64,000 nucleotides of DNA, taken from an uncultured Clostridia bacterium. GTDB lineage: Bacteria > Bacillota > Clostridia > Oscillospirales > Ruminococcaceae. The notes under the pieces are model-generated. The model made no database searches, was not told the DNA's origin, and saw only the letters and a program-made list of their open reading frames with translations. The stretch covers positions 1 to 64,000 of the forward strand of contig CANQRG010000004.1 of NCBI GenBank assembly GCA_947626165.1, read 5' to 3'. Numbering within the stretch: the first letter of the stretch is position 1; every line of letters begins with the position of its first letter. The position numbers were made by a program, and so were the translations under genes. Of this stretch, positions 1-8,032 are shown one piece after another.

Positions 1-1
1 C

Positions 2-73
2 TATTACTGGCAACCTAAAGGGAGTGTTGGATATTATGTGTATGAAATTATGGGATATAAAGAGACTACATAA
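2..73 (+). CDS. C-terminal end of an upstream phage gene (partial)
   Basis: The window opens inside a reading frame that gives 23 residues ending in GYKETT before a TAA at 71-73. It begins YYWQPKGSVGYY and has many aromatic residues. The start lies outside the window, so the family cannot be named. It lies 34 bases upstream of the endolysin gene on the same strand, so it is probably the last part of a phage tail or lysis-module gene. The frame could also be chance, because only 23 codons are visible. Confidence 0.4.
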   Translation, partial: YYWQPKGSVGYYVYEIMGYKETT

Positions 74-107
74 TAAATACTTTCAAAATTTATAAGGAGA
101 TGAAAAA

Positions 108-773
108 ATGTCAATAAACTATGAAAAATCACTATGCAAGAGGTTAGCTGATTTTAACAGCAAGTATTATAAACCGCCGATAAACAACGCCTCAAGAGGG
201 CAGTGTGTTTGGTATACGCAAGGACGAGCCTATGAAAAGAAAGGCGTTTATATTGGCGCCAGAGGTAACGCAAAAGACGTTTATCAAAGCTGTAAAAAAT
301 CAGGCTTTCAGGTATCGAAGTATCCTAAACCTAATTCTATAGCTTGTTTTAACGGCGGTACATACGGTCACGTTAGATATGTTGAATATGTAATCGGTAA
401 TACAGTGTATTTCACAGAGGCAAATTGGAATGCTGATAATGCTGTATCTTATGATGACGGCGTACTGAAAAAGATGTCCCTGTCTAACTGGATGTCACAG
501 CCGTTTTTACAAGGTCACGTTGTGGTAAAGAAAGAGGAGCTTATCACCTTTGAAATCATAACAAAGAAAGGCAAGCTCGGTCTTTACAAGTCAAGCAGTA
601 TCAAAAAGAAAAACAAGGTCAAGAGCATAAAGGCAAAAACGGTAAAGGTCGTTGCCGGAAGCGGAAAGAAAAAAGGCAGTCGAGAGCTTGTCAAGGTTCT
701 TTACGATAACCGCTACTACTGGGCAATAAGAAAAACCAGAACAAAAAAACAGCAGTTGAGGAGGAAAGGATAA
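108..773 (+). CDS. CHAP-domain phage endolysin (peptidoglycan hydrolase)
   Basis: The 221-residue protein carries a CHAP amidase/endopeptidase domain over about residues 20-135. The catalytic cysteine is in GQCVWYTQGRAYE (near residue 32), the histidine is in YGHVRYVEYV and the polar third residue is in TEANWN. These enzymes cleave peptide bonds of peptidoglycan. After about residue 145 comes a basic region (many KK pairs, ending YYWAIRKTRTKK) that resembles a small SH3-like wall-binding domain, though this is less certain. There is no signal peptide, as expected for a holin-dependent endolysin, but no holin is visible in the window. A good ribosome site (AAGGAGA) precedes the ATG. The stop overlaps the next start (TAATG), so the two are translationally coupled. 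An autolysin is the alternative; the phage-like neighbour favours endolysin. Confidence 0.8.
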   Translation: MSINYEKSLCKRLADFNSKYYKPPINNASRGQCVWYTQGRAYEKKGVYIGARGNAKDVYQSCKKSGFQVSKYPKPNSIACFNGGTYGHVRYVEYVIGNTVYFTEANWNADNAVSYDDGVLKKMSLSNWMSQPFLQGHVVVKKEELITFEIITKKGKLGLYKSSSIKKKNKVKSIKAKTVKVVAGSGKKKGSRELVKVLYDNRYYWAIRKTRTKKQQLRRKG

Positions 774-1075
774 TGAAAGTAAAGAAATACAAAAAGAAAC
801 CAGTAATTATTGAGGCATTTCAATATGATGGTGATTTAAAAGATACAAACGGTAATTATTATGTACCAGAATGGGTAGTAAAGGCTTATGAAGATGGAAC
901 ATTGTTCTATGGTGCAGAGGATTCAGAGTCACCACCATGCGAATTGTTTGTAAAAACATTAGAAGGTCATATGTTGGCTTCGGTTGGTGATTATATTATT
1001 CAAGGCGTTAATGGAGAACTTTATCCTTGTAAGCCTGATATTTTTGAAAAAACTTATGAGCCAGTAGAGGATTGA
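773..1075 (+). CDS. Small conserved phage protein of unknown function
   Basis: This 100-residue protein begins MKVKKYKKKPVIIEAFQYDG and ends GDYIIQGVNGELYPC / KPDIFEKTYEPVE. That signature (KKPVxxEAxQ at the start, GDYIIxGVxGExYPCKPDIFEKTYE at the end) is shared by a widespread protein of Firmicute phages, commonly found near lysis genes. Its function is not known to me. The start overlaps the endolysin stop by one base, so the two genes form one transcript. It supports reading the left edge of the window as phage DNA. Confidence 0.75.
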   Translation: MKVKKYKKKPVIIEAFQYDGDLKDTNGNYYVPEWVVKAYEDGTLFYGAEDSESPPCELFVKTLEGHMLASVGDYIIQGVNGELYPCKPDIFEKTYEPVED

Positions 1076-1171
1076 TATTTTGTGTCTATGGGTTAGCGGT
1101 TTATCCCTGCTATTAGCTAAAAAACCGCAAATTATATTTTAGAGAGTGTCTCTACGATGGAGGTATTGCCA

Positions 1172-1297
1172 ATGAAAACTGGAGATAAACAAATAAAAGA
1201 AATAATAGTTACCACACAGAAAGATGAGCTAGTAGTAACTATTACAGATGATAATATTATTTACGAAGATGACTATAAAGTGACATTAATTGAGTGA
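1172..1297 (+). CDS. 41-residue small ORF at the phage end
   Basis: An ATG preceded by GGAGGT with a 7-base spacer opens a 41-codon frame ending TGA. The product starts MKTGDKQIKEI, is rich in T, I, D and E, and ends YKVTLIE. It looks like a small beta-rich phage protein of unknown role. An in-frame ATG five codons upstream overlaps the ribosome site, so the inner start is preferred. It is the last ORF before the terminator that closes the phage module. I do not recognise a family. Confidence 0.5.
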   Translation: MKTGDKQIKEIIVTTQKDELVVTITDDNIIYEDDYKVTLIE

Positions 1298-1391
1298 TAA
1301 AATACAAAATAATATTTCAACAATAATTTACCACTCCCCCCATTGCGGGTCATAAATTTTACTCTTACTGGTTAATTGAACAATTTTAAAA

Positions 1392-1427
1392 GGACAGTGC
1401 GATTTAATATGCACTGTCCTCTTTTTT
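1392..1427 (+). terminator. Intrinsic terminator closing the phage module
   Basis: A perfect 9-bp stem GGACAGTGC / GCACTGTCC with a 10-base loop is followed directly by TCTTTTTT. It would stop + strand transcription from the endolysin genes. Confidence 0.85.
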
Positions 1428-1448
1428 ACGCTTGATGTTATAAAACTA

Positions 1449-1479
1449 ATTGCCTACATCTAAAAATTTGGTAGGCAAT
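1449..1479. repeat. Inverted repeat between the two terminators
   Basis: ATTGCCTAC and GTAGGCAAT form a perfect 9-bp inverted repeat around a 13-base AT-rich centre. It has no T-tract and lies between the phage-side and host-side terminators, where the phage/host junction should be. Its role is unknown; it could be a recombination-site remnant. Confidence 0.4.
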
Positions 1480-1497
1480 AGGTAGTCAAAATCAAAA

Positions 1498-1537
1498 AAA
1501 ATAGTCCTCATCTTGTTTTTTAATTGAGGACTATTTT
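1498..1537. terminator. Bidirectional terminator downstream of the GGGtGRT gene
   Basis: A 13-bp stem (AAAATAGTCCTCA with its complement) has A-runs on one side and T-runs on the other. It can stop minus-strand transcripts leaving the GGGtGRT gene and also + strand read-through from the phage end. Confidence 0.8.
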
Positions 1538-1554
1538 CTATTAGATGCCTATTT

Positions 1555-2556
1555 TTAGCCTTTCATCGCCTCTTCGACCGCAACTGCGCAAGCCACTGTT
1601 GCCCCGACCATAGGATTGTTGCCCATGCCGATAAGTCCCATCATTTCAACGTGTGCCGGAACAGACGACGAGCCTGCAAACTGTGCGTCTGAGTGCATTC
1701 TTCCCATTGTGTCGGTCATACCGTATGATGCAGGACCGGCAGCCATATTGTCAGGGTGAAGCGTTCTTCCAGTGCCACCTCCCGATGCAACAGAGAAGTA
1801 TTTCTTGCCCTGATCGATACACTCCTTCTTATATGTGCCTGCTACAGGATGCTGGAAACGAGTCGGGTTGGTTGAGTTACCTGTGATAGAAACGTCAACA
1901 CCCTCCTTGTGCATAATAGCAACGCCCTCTGTTACATCATTTGCTCCATAGCAGTTTACCTTAGCACGAAGTCCGGTTGAGTAAGCCTTGCGGAATACCT
2001 CCTTAACTTCTCCTGTATAGTAATCCATTTCAGTTTCAACATATGTAAAACCGTTAATTCTTGCAATAATCTGCGCTGCGTCTTTTCCCAAGCCGTTGAG
2101 GATTACCCTCAAAGGTTCTTTTCTTACCTTGTTTGCCTTTTCTGCAATACCAATAGCTCCCTCAGCAGCGGCAAAAGATTCGTGTCCTGCAAGAAATGCA
2201 AAACACTTTGTGTCCTCTTCCAAAAGCATTTTTCCTAAGTTTCCATGCCCTAAACCAACCTTTCTCTGGTCAGCTACAGAACCCGGAATGCAGAATGCCT
2301 GAAGACCTTCTCCGATTGCAGCGGCAGCGTCGGCAGCTCTTGTACAGCCTTTTTTAATTGCAATAGCACAGCCGACTGTGTATGCCCACTTTGCATTTTC
2401 AAAGCAAATTGGCTGGATACTCTCAACTTGCTTGTATATATCCAAGCCCTTTGCCTTTGTGATCTCTGCACACTCTTCTATAGATTTGATTCCGTACTGC
2501 TCTAAAACAGCAAGGATTTGTTTTTCTCTTCTATCATATGATTCAAATAAAGCCAT
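1555..2556 (-). CDS. GGGtGRT family protein
   Basis: The 333-residue protein contains the family signature GGGTGRT at residues 259-265, followed by a glycine- and methionine-rich tail (GMTDTMGRM, VEMMGLIGMGNN). It is a cytoplasmic family of Clostridia with no proven reaction. It is repeatedly found beside a NifU-like scaffold protein, as here, which suggests a role in iron-sulfur cluster or metal handling (inference). Cysteines at C51, C63, C71, C89, C118, C202 and C246 could be ligands. GGAGG precedes the ATG with good spacing. The scaffold-like gene lies 15 bases upstream, so the two form an operon that ends at the bidirectional terminator. Confidence 0.85.
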   Translation of the reverse strand: MALFESYDRREKQILAVLEQYGIKSIEECAEITKAKGLDIYKQVESIQPICFENAKWAYTVGCAIAIKKGCTRAADAAAAIGEGLQAFCIPGSVADQRKVGLGHGNLGKMLLEEDTKCFAFLAGHESFAAAEGAIGIAEKANKVRKEPLRVILNGLGKDAAQIIARINGFTYVETEMDYYTGEVKEVFRKAYSTGLRAKVNCYGANDVTEGVAIMHKEGVDVSITGNSTNPTRFQHPVAGTYKKECIDQGKKYFSVASGGGTGRTLHPDNMAAGPASYGMTDTMGRMHSDAQFAGSSSVPAHVEMMGLIGMGNNPMVGATVACAVAVEEAMKG

Positions 2557-2571
2557 TGTTTAAAATCCTCC

Positions 2572-3264
2572 CTATTCTTTTCTCGGATCAACGATCTTTA
2601 CAGCATCGTCTACTCTTCCATATTGTCCCTGAGCCTTTTCAAAAGCTGTGTTTGCATCGTCTCCGCCCTTTATGTAATCCATCATCTTACCGAAGTTTAC
2701 AAATTTATAACCGATAATTTCATTATCCTCATTCAAAGCGATTCCTGTTACATAACCATCGGTCATCTCAAGATAGCGAGGACCCTTTTTCAGCGTTCCG
2801 TACATTGTACCAACCTGTGAGCGAAGTCCTTTTCCCAAGTCCTCAAGACCTGCGCCTATCGTTAGTCCGTCCTCTGAGAACGCACTTTGCGTTCTTCCGT
2901 AAACGATCTGCAAGAACAGCTCTCTCATTGCAGTATTGATAGCATCGCAAACCAAGTCTGTATTCAAAGCCTCAAGTATTGTTCTTCCCGGGAGAATTTC
3001 AGATGCCATAGCTGCAGAATGAGTCATTCCCGAACAGCCAATCGTCTCTACAAGAGCCTCTTGGATAACTCCCTCTTTTACGTTTAATGTAAGCTTACAA
3101 GTACCCTGCTGCGGAGCGCACCAGCCTATACCGTGAGTAAAGCCGGAAATATCTTTGATTTCCTTAGCCTTTACCCATTTTGCTTCCTCCGGTATGGGAG
3201 CAGCACCATGTTCAACGCCCTGTGCAACCGGACACATTGTTTCAACTTCTTTTGAATAAATCAT
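2572..3264 (-). CDS. NifU-like iron-sulfur scaffold protein (GGGtGRT partner)
   Basis: This 230-residue protein resembles an extended NifU/IscU-type scaffold. It has CAPQQGTC at residues 49-56 and ETIGCSGMTHSAAMAS at about 74-89, comparable to the central cysteine region of NifU (FGCGAAIATSSMA in the classical gene at 24.1 kb); C106 is a further candidate ligand. It is about 90 residues longer than the classical scaffold. The ATG at 3264 was preferred to a TTG seven codons upstream, because GAGAGGAG lies between them and overlaps the TTG. It is the first gene of the two-gene operon. Its cluster-assembly role is inferred from the family. Confidence 0.8.
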   Translation of the reverse strand: MIYSKEVETMCPVAQGVEHGAAPIPEEAKWVKAKEIKDISGFTHGIGWCAPQQGTCKLTLNVKEGVIQEALVETIGCSGMTHSAAMASEILPGRTILEALNTDLVCDAINTAMRELFLQIVYGRTQSAFSEDGLTIGAGLEDLGKGLRSQVGTMYGTLKKGPRYLEMTDGYVTGIALNEDNEIIGYKFVNFGKMMDYIKGGDDANTAFEKAQGQYGRVDDAVKIVDPRKE

Positions 3265-3310
3265 AAGTTTAATTACTCCTCTCAATTTTTTGTATTAGAA
3301 ACACAAACTT

Positions 3311-3339
3311 ATTATACAACATTAAACCGGCTTTGGCAA
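3311..3339 (-). promoter_or_regulatory. Promoter of the scaffold-GGGtGRT operon
   Basis: On the minus strand, TTGCCA and a perfect TATAAT are separated by 17 bases. They lie about 45 bases before the start of the scaffold gene. Confidence 0.7.
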
Positions 3340-3405
3340 GGGCTGACCAATTCTTTTTCCATAATTAAAGTAAAAAGTTTTTATATTTTTTGTTATAACA
3401 AAATC

Positions 3406-3437
3406 AATCAAAAAAGCAGACGCTTTTACACGTCTGC
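3406..3437 (-). terminator. Terminator of the LRR gene cluster
   Basis: On the minus strand, GCAGACG and CGTCTGC form a 7-bp stem with an 8-base loop, followed by TTTTTTGATTG. It lies just after the stop of the last LRR gene. Confidence 0.75.
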
Positions 3438-3448
3438 ATATATTTGAT

Positions 3449-5305
3449 TTAATTTGAAATTATAATCTGACCTTTAAATCCCGAATTCTCCACAGCTTTT
3501 TTCATAGACTTGTTTTTTACATAAACCTTACAGCTTACAGGAACATCTTTAAATGCCTTTTTATAAATTTTAACTTTATTATCAGTTTGAATTTTTATTT
3601 TTTTCAAATTATCGCATTTTCTAATTGCATTTCTTTGAATATATTTTACTTTTCCCGATAAAATTATAGTTTTTAGATTTTTACAATCAGTTATCGCCTC
3701 ATTTGCTATAACGCCAGCATTTTTCAGAGTAATCTTAATTAAGCTTTTATTCTGTGAAATGCCACATATAAAGCATTCGCATTCATCTGTACCGCTTACA
3801 TTAATTTTCTTTAATTTATCACAGCTAACAATGTATTCAAATGCATCTTTTATATTTGTTGCTTTTATTTCTTTTAACTTATTCCACTTGTAAACATTTA
3901 CAAACGAATCAAAATTATCTGCAATAAGTTTTTCACAGGTTTTAGCTGACTGTGGTATTATAGGATTGTTTACATAATTGTAAAATTCCACTGCATCAAT
4001 ATCATAAATCTTATCTCTGTATTTCAAAACATTGGGGATTTTGATTTTTTTGGATTTTAAGTAAATATCCTTTATCGAATGAAACTTAAAAAGTTCTCCG
4101 TCACTGTAGAGCTTATATTTAATACCGTTTTGAATTGTTATAACATTATAGGCGTTTTGAGATTTCTTTGATCTACAATTTATATTATCATAAACAACTT
4201 TATCCCCTATTAAAATCTTTGCTTTTTTAACGCCCTTTTTGTTATTACTGAGCTGCTCTTTAAGTTGGTCGGCTATTGCTTGATTTTTTACAACAAATTC
4301 AATTCCCTCGGCAGTATTTTCAAATGCCCCCTCCTCTATTTTAGGAGATGTTTCATTATTTTTAATTTTTACTTTTGATAATTCAGTACAGTTTTTAAAG
4401 GTGACCAATCTAATTTTTTTGATTTTTTTAGGTATTGTTATTTTCTCCAGCGATCTGCAATTTTCAAACGCTGCAAAACCTATTTTTTCGAGATTACTTG
4501 GTAAGTTCATACTTTTAATTGACTTACACCCTGAAAATACACATCCGCCAATATTTTTTAATTCTTTGTTAAATTTAACTGATTTCAATTTTACACACGA
4601 TGATAAAGAGTCAAATGGCAGCTTTTCCAAAGATGATGGTAAAACAATCTTTTCAACAGTTTTGTTGACCCTTCCAAAACCAAAATCTATATATGTTGTT
4701 CCCTCTGGTATTTTATAGGTCTTTTTACTATTAACCAATGTCAAGAGCCTTTTACCGTTTTTAGAATATACTGCACCGTTTTTCATCTTAATATAAGGAT
4801 TCTTTTTATCTATTATCACCTTTAACTTTGGCATATCAGCTAAACTATTTAAATCTTCTAAATTTTCAGGAATATATATCTTTCTTAGATTTGGAAGCTT
4901 AGTATTTGGACTTATATGGAGAGCTGTTGCATACTTCGGTAAATATATAGTTTTGTAGGGTAAAACTATTTTAGACGGCAGTTCAGGATTTGCATTATAC
5001 GACTCTTGAGGGTCAAATGACACGTCAGTAACTTTATATTTTCTGCCCTTAAAGCTGATTTTATCAGGTATTTTCAAAACTTCTCCGCTTACAACAGGAT
5101 AAGTCGCATATACTGAATACTCTCCATCTTTATGACCGATGATAGATAAATCGTAATAAATATTATTAATTTTTACATTTTCATAACTTCCCGAAAAATC
5201 ATTTCTATATTCTAACTCATAGTATGCAATTGAACCAATGCAATTTACAGAAATAAATATACAACTCAGTATAAATAAGATTGATATTTTTATAATTTTT
5301 TTCAT
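3449..5305 (-). CDS. Secreted BspA-like LRR protein with two fused units
   Basis: The 618-residue product starts with a signal peptide (MKKIIKISILFILSC...). AAGGTG before this ATG supports the start at 5305 rather than the longer frame. Repeats of the BspA (TpLRR) type follow, with blocks such as IPEGTTYID, SLEKITIPKKIKKI and AFENC. Residues about 45-375 form one complete unit ending KAKILIGDKVVYDN, the motif that ends the two sister proteins. A second unit then begins (YNVITIQNGIKYKLY) and runs to the C-terminus. It therefore looks like two ancestral genes joined. BspA-type repeats usually mediate adhesion or substrate binding at the surface; no anchor or sortase motif is visible. It is the last gene of a three-gene tandem. 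Confidence 0.8.
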   Translation of the reverse strand: MKKIIKISILFILSCIFISVNCIGSIAYYELEYRNDFSGSYENVKINNIYYDLSIIGHKDGEYSVYATYPVVSGEVLKIPDKISFKGRKYKVTDVSFDPQESYNANPELPSKIVLPYKTIYLPKYATALHISPNTKLPNLRKIYIPENLEDLNSLADMPKLKVIIDKKNPYIKMKNGAVYSKNGKRLLTLVNSKKTYKIPEGTTYIDFGFGRVNKTVEKIVLPSSLEKLPFDSLSSCVKLKSVKFNKELKNIGGCVFSGCKSIKSMNLPSNLEKIGFAAFENCRSLEKITIPKKIKKIRLVTFKNCTELSKVKIKNNETSPKIEEGAFENTAEGIEFVVKNQAIADQLKEQLSNNKKGVKKAKILIGDKVVYDNINCRSKKSQNAYNVITIQNGIKYKLYSDGELFKFHSIKDIYLKSKKIKIPNVLKYRDKIYDIDAVEFYNYVNNPIIPQSAKTCEKLIADNFDSFVNVYKWNKLKEIKATNIKDAFEYIVSCDKLKKINVSGTDECECFICGISQNKSLIKITLKNAGVIANEAITDCKNLKTIILSGKVKYIQRNAIRKCDNLKKIKIQTDNKVKIYKKAFKDVPVSCKVYVKNKSMKKAVENSGFKGQIIISN

Positions 5306-5375
5306 TTTTTTCACCTTACCTTTGATTTTTGAAAACAAAATATACATAAGCAAACACAAAGCGTCTGCTCGCATA

Positions 5376-6377
5376 TTATCCTTTCACATTTTTATAAACA
5401 ACTTTCTTACCTATCAAAATCTTTGCCTTTTTAATTTTACTGCCCTTTAGCTTTTCCTTTAAATCATTTGCTACATTTATGTTTTCCACATAAAAACTTA
5501 TGCCCTTTTTAGCATAGTCAAAAGCGTACGCTTTTATTTTTGGAGCTTTGTATTTATTCTTTATTATTATCTTAATTTTAGGACAAATGTTAAAAGAACC
5601 TACTGCAAATTTAGTAATGTTTTTTCCAATAGTCAGCTTTCTTAGATATTTATTGCGAACACTATTATTATCAATCACATTGACTGTTTTGTAAACTTTA
5701 ACATTGCGTTTGTTTCCAACTATATCTATCAATTTCTTTCCGTCTTTTGAAAGTATTTGATTGCCCCTTGCCTTTAAATAATTATTATTTTTCGCTATTT
5801 TTATTTTCAGGTTCGGAGCATCATACCCCAAATCAAAATACTTAAGAGATTTAGGCAGGGATAATTTTTTCAACTTAGGACAACCCGAAATAGATATATC
5901 TTTTAATATAGAATCTGATGGCAAATTTATATTTACAAGTTTAGGGCATCTAGGCAGCCAAAGCATGGTAAGTTTTGAACCTGCTGGGATATTTATATTT
6001 TTTAAAGCAGCAGTAAGCGTATTTTCCCCCAAGCGTATTTCCTTTGTGTTTATCCCTACATTAATTGTTTCTAATGTACTTCCAAAATCTGAATATATTT
6101 CATCTTCGTTTATCGGTATATTTAAACTTTTTACAGGATAAACTTTATCAAATACAACTGTGTCAGGGATAGTAAATGTTTTAGTTCCAGGTTTGATATC
6201 AATAATGGTTGCTGTTAAAGTATCGTTATCAATAATATACCTGAAGCTATCGGTATCAACATGAATATTGTCATTATAGGAAACATAATAATTCGCTGAC
6301 GAGCTGATATTTGCTGCACATAACACCGCCATCATCATAACTATCGTTGAGTTGAAAAGTCTTTTTAATTTCTTCAT
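5376..6377 (-). CDS. Secreted BspA-like LRR protein
   Basis: The 333-residue protein starts at MKKLKRLF, chosen because AAGGGAG lies 7-8 bases upstream. It has a signal sequence with a hydrophobic core (VMMMAVLCAANI). Degenerate BspA-type repeats follow (SLNIPINED, INLPSDSILKDISI, LKKLSLPKSLK). The last 45 residues are lysine-rich and end KAKILIGKKVVYKNVKG, the same ending as the neighbouring LRR protein and the fragment at 19.4 kb. It is the middle gene of the tandem, with short spacers (36 and 70 bases) on both sides. The ligand is unknown. Confidence 0.75.
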   Translation of the reverse strand: MKKLKRLFNSTIVMMMAVLCAANISSSANYYVSYNDNIHVDTDSFRYIIDNDTLTATIIDIKPGTKTFTIPDTVVFDKVYPVKSLNIPINEDEIYSDFGSTLETINVGINTKEIRLGENTLTAALKNINIPAGSKLTMLWLPRCPKLVNINLPSDSILKDISISGCPKLKKLSLPKSLKYFDLGYDAPNLKIKIAKNNNYLKARGNQILSKDGKKLIDIVGNKRNVKVYKTVNVIDNNSVRNKYLRKLTIGKNITKFAVGSFNICPKIKIIIKNKYKAPKIKAYAFDYAKKGISFYVENINVANDLKEKLKGSKIKKAKILIGKKVVYKNVKG

Positions 6378-6413
6378 AAAAATCTCCCTTTGCAAAATTT
6401 GTCTTATTAATTG

Positions 6414-7775
6414 TTATAATGTTTTTGCGGTTACTTTATAAATTACTTTTTTGCCCACCATTATCTTGGCATTTTTTACTCCGCTTTTGCTCTTTATCAA
6501 CTGCTTTTTAAGTTCTTTTGCAATCTTTTTCTTTTTAACAATAATCTTGATTCCTTTTTTTGCCTTGTTAAACGAGTTAAATAATTCTATTTTTGGAGAC
6601 TTCTTTTTGTTGTTTATAATAATTTTAGAAAGCTTTTTACAATTTGCAAAAACGTCTCCATCAATTTTTTTAACCCCATTTATGGTAACACTTTTAAGAT
6701 TTGTACAATTCTTAAAAGCCGCATATTCAATTCCAACATTTTTTGACATTATATTTACATCTTTAAGTCCCTTGCAATTTTTAAATGCATTAGAACTAAT
6801 AAACTTTACTTTTTCAGGAATAGTTAAGCTTTTTATATTTTTACAATTCTTAAATGCTCTTACTCCTATTAAAGTAGTGTCTTTTCCGAATTTCACAGAA
6901 TTTAGAGAAGAATATGAGAATTCATCTCCGTATATTTCTTTAAGGCTGTCCGGCAAAGTGATTTCGCTAATTTTTGAATTATGAAAAACGCCCCAACCTA
7001 AGATTTTCAAGGTATTAGGCAGTCTTATACTATTAACGTGTGAAAAGCCATATCCATGAACCCTACTGTCGCTAAAAGCACCAGCATCCCAAATATTTTC
7101 TACACCGTCAGGAATTATAATATCAGTGCTTCTATTAAAGTTCATATAAAAGTCTTTACCGTTCTTTGAAAGCAGCATATAATTATTATAGCTGTAATAT
7201 GGATTATTTGAATCGACAGAAAGTATTAAATTTGGACAATTAAGAAAATAAAATGTATCATCATAAAAACGTGACAAACCTTCATTAGTATAAATAAGTT
7301 TTTCATATCTATCTAAATAATTATCATAATAAATAAAGTCCTCTGCTCTACCTATTATTGTATTTTTGGGTATGTTCATTTTCTTCAGGTTAGGAAATCC
7401 AACAAAGCTGGTTATATTGTATACGGTTTCAGGCAATACGATTTCTTCCACGCCGCTATACTTTTTTTGAGTCGACAAATAGTAATCTTCCAAATCCAAA
7501 TCTGTTACTAAAAATTCTGTTCCGTTATAAGTTACCTTTTCAGGTATCTCCACCTTTTTAATATTTGGAATGTCAGTAACAGCAGCAGAATAAGGTACCT
7601 TTACTGAACCGTACTGCACATTTTGCTTCAATATATAAGTAAAACTGCCGATTTTTGTTCTAGGTGCGTCAGCATAAGGAGTAGTGCCGTCATAGTATGC
7701 AAACACATTGCCAGCAAATACGCTGAATGCAACAATCGCCGTGGTAAACAAACAAAATAACTTTTTAATTTTCAT
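6414..7775 (-). CDS. Secreted BspA-like LRR protein, first of the tandem
   Basis: This 453-residue protein has a clear signal peptide (MKIKKLFCLFTTAIV... with probable cleavage after NVFA). It is followed by BspA-type leucine-rich repeats with the usual IP..V..I...AF..C phrasing (TIPEKVKFISSNAFKNC, VKKIDGDVFANCKKL). It ends in the lysine-rich module NAKIMVGKKVIYKV shared by its two neighbours. AAGGGA precedes the ATG and a good promoter lies 45-73 bases upstream, so this gene leads the tandem. A surface-binding role is inferred from the family; no catalytic domain is visible. Confidence 0.8.
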   Translation of the reverse strand: MKIKKLFCLFTTAIVAFSVFAGNVFAYYDGTTPYADAPRTKIGSFTYILKQNVQYGSVKVPYSAAVTDIPNIKKVEIPEKVTYNGTEFLVTDLDLEDYYLSTQKKYSGVEEIVLPETVYNITSFVGFPNLKKMNIPKNTIIGRAEDFIYYDNYLDRYEKLIYTNEGLSRFYDDTFYFLNCPNLILSVDSNNPYYSYNNYMLLSKNGKDFYMNFNRSTDIIIPDGVENIWDAGAFSDSRVHGYGFSHVNSIRLPNTLKILGWGVFHNSKISEITLPDSLKEIYGDEFSYSSLNSVKFGKDTTLIGVRAFKNCKNIKSLTIPEKVKFISSNAFKNCKGLKDVNIMSKNVGIEYAAFKNCTNLKSVTINGVKKIDGDVFANCKKLSKIIINNKKKSPKIELFNSFNKAKKGIKIIVKKKKIAKELKKQLIKSKSGVKNAKIMVGKKVIYKVTAKTL

Positions 7776-7819
7776 AAAAATTTCCCTTTCTTAATAAAAC
7801 TACATTTCACTTTAATTCT

Positions 7820-7848
7820 ATAATACTACTACATAATAAATATGTAAA
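7820..7848 (-). promoter_or_regulatory. Promoter of the LRR tandem
   Basis: On the minus strand, TTTACA and TATTAT are spaced by 17 bases, 45 bases before the first LRR gene. Confidence 0.65.
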
Positions 7849-7962
7849 GTAAGCACTAAACAAAAAGCCTTGTTTTGTTAATTTATACAAAATGGTCAGT
7901 CATTATTTGTATACTATAACTTAATTACAATCAATCAGTATATGCTTTTACCAATGTTTTTC

Positions 7963-7991
7963 TTGACACTGTACTGTATTAGTGTTACCAT
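7963..7991 (+). promoter_or_regulatory. Promoter of the acetylesterase-like gene
   Basis: TTGACA and TACCAT are separated by 17 bases and lie about 40 bases before the ATG at 8033. Confidence 0.6.
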
Positions 7992-8032
7992 AATTATCAG
8001 AAAATCAAACTGCTAATATCTGGAGGAACACA

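Noticed and set aside
1449-1479. Inverted repeat as a proven attachment site
   Set aside because: It is an inverted, not direct, repeat and the second copy cannot be checked within the window.
6451-6984. Long + strand frame of 177 codons opposite the LRR gene
   Set aside because: Its Phe/Leu-rich, membrane-like composition is the reverse complement of Lys/Glu/Asn-rich repeats. No ribosome site.
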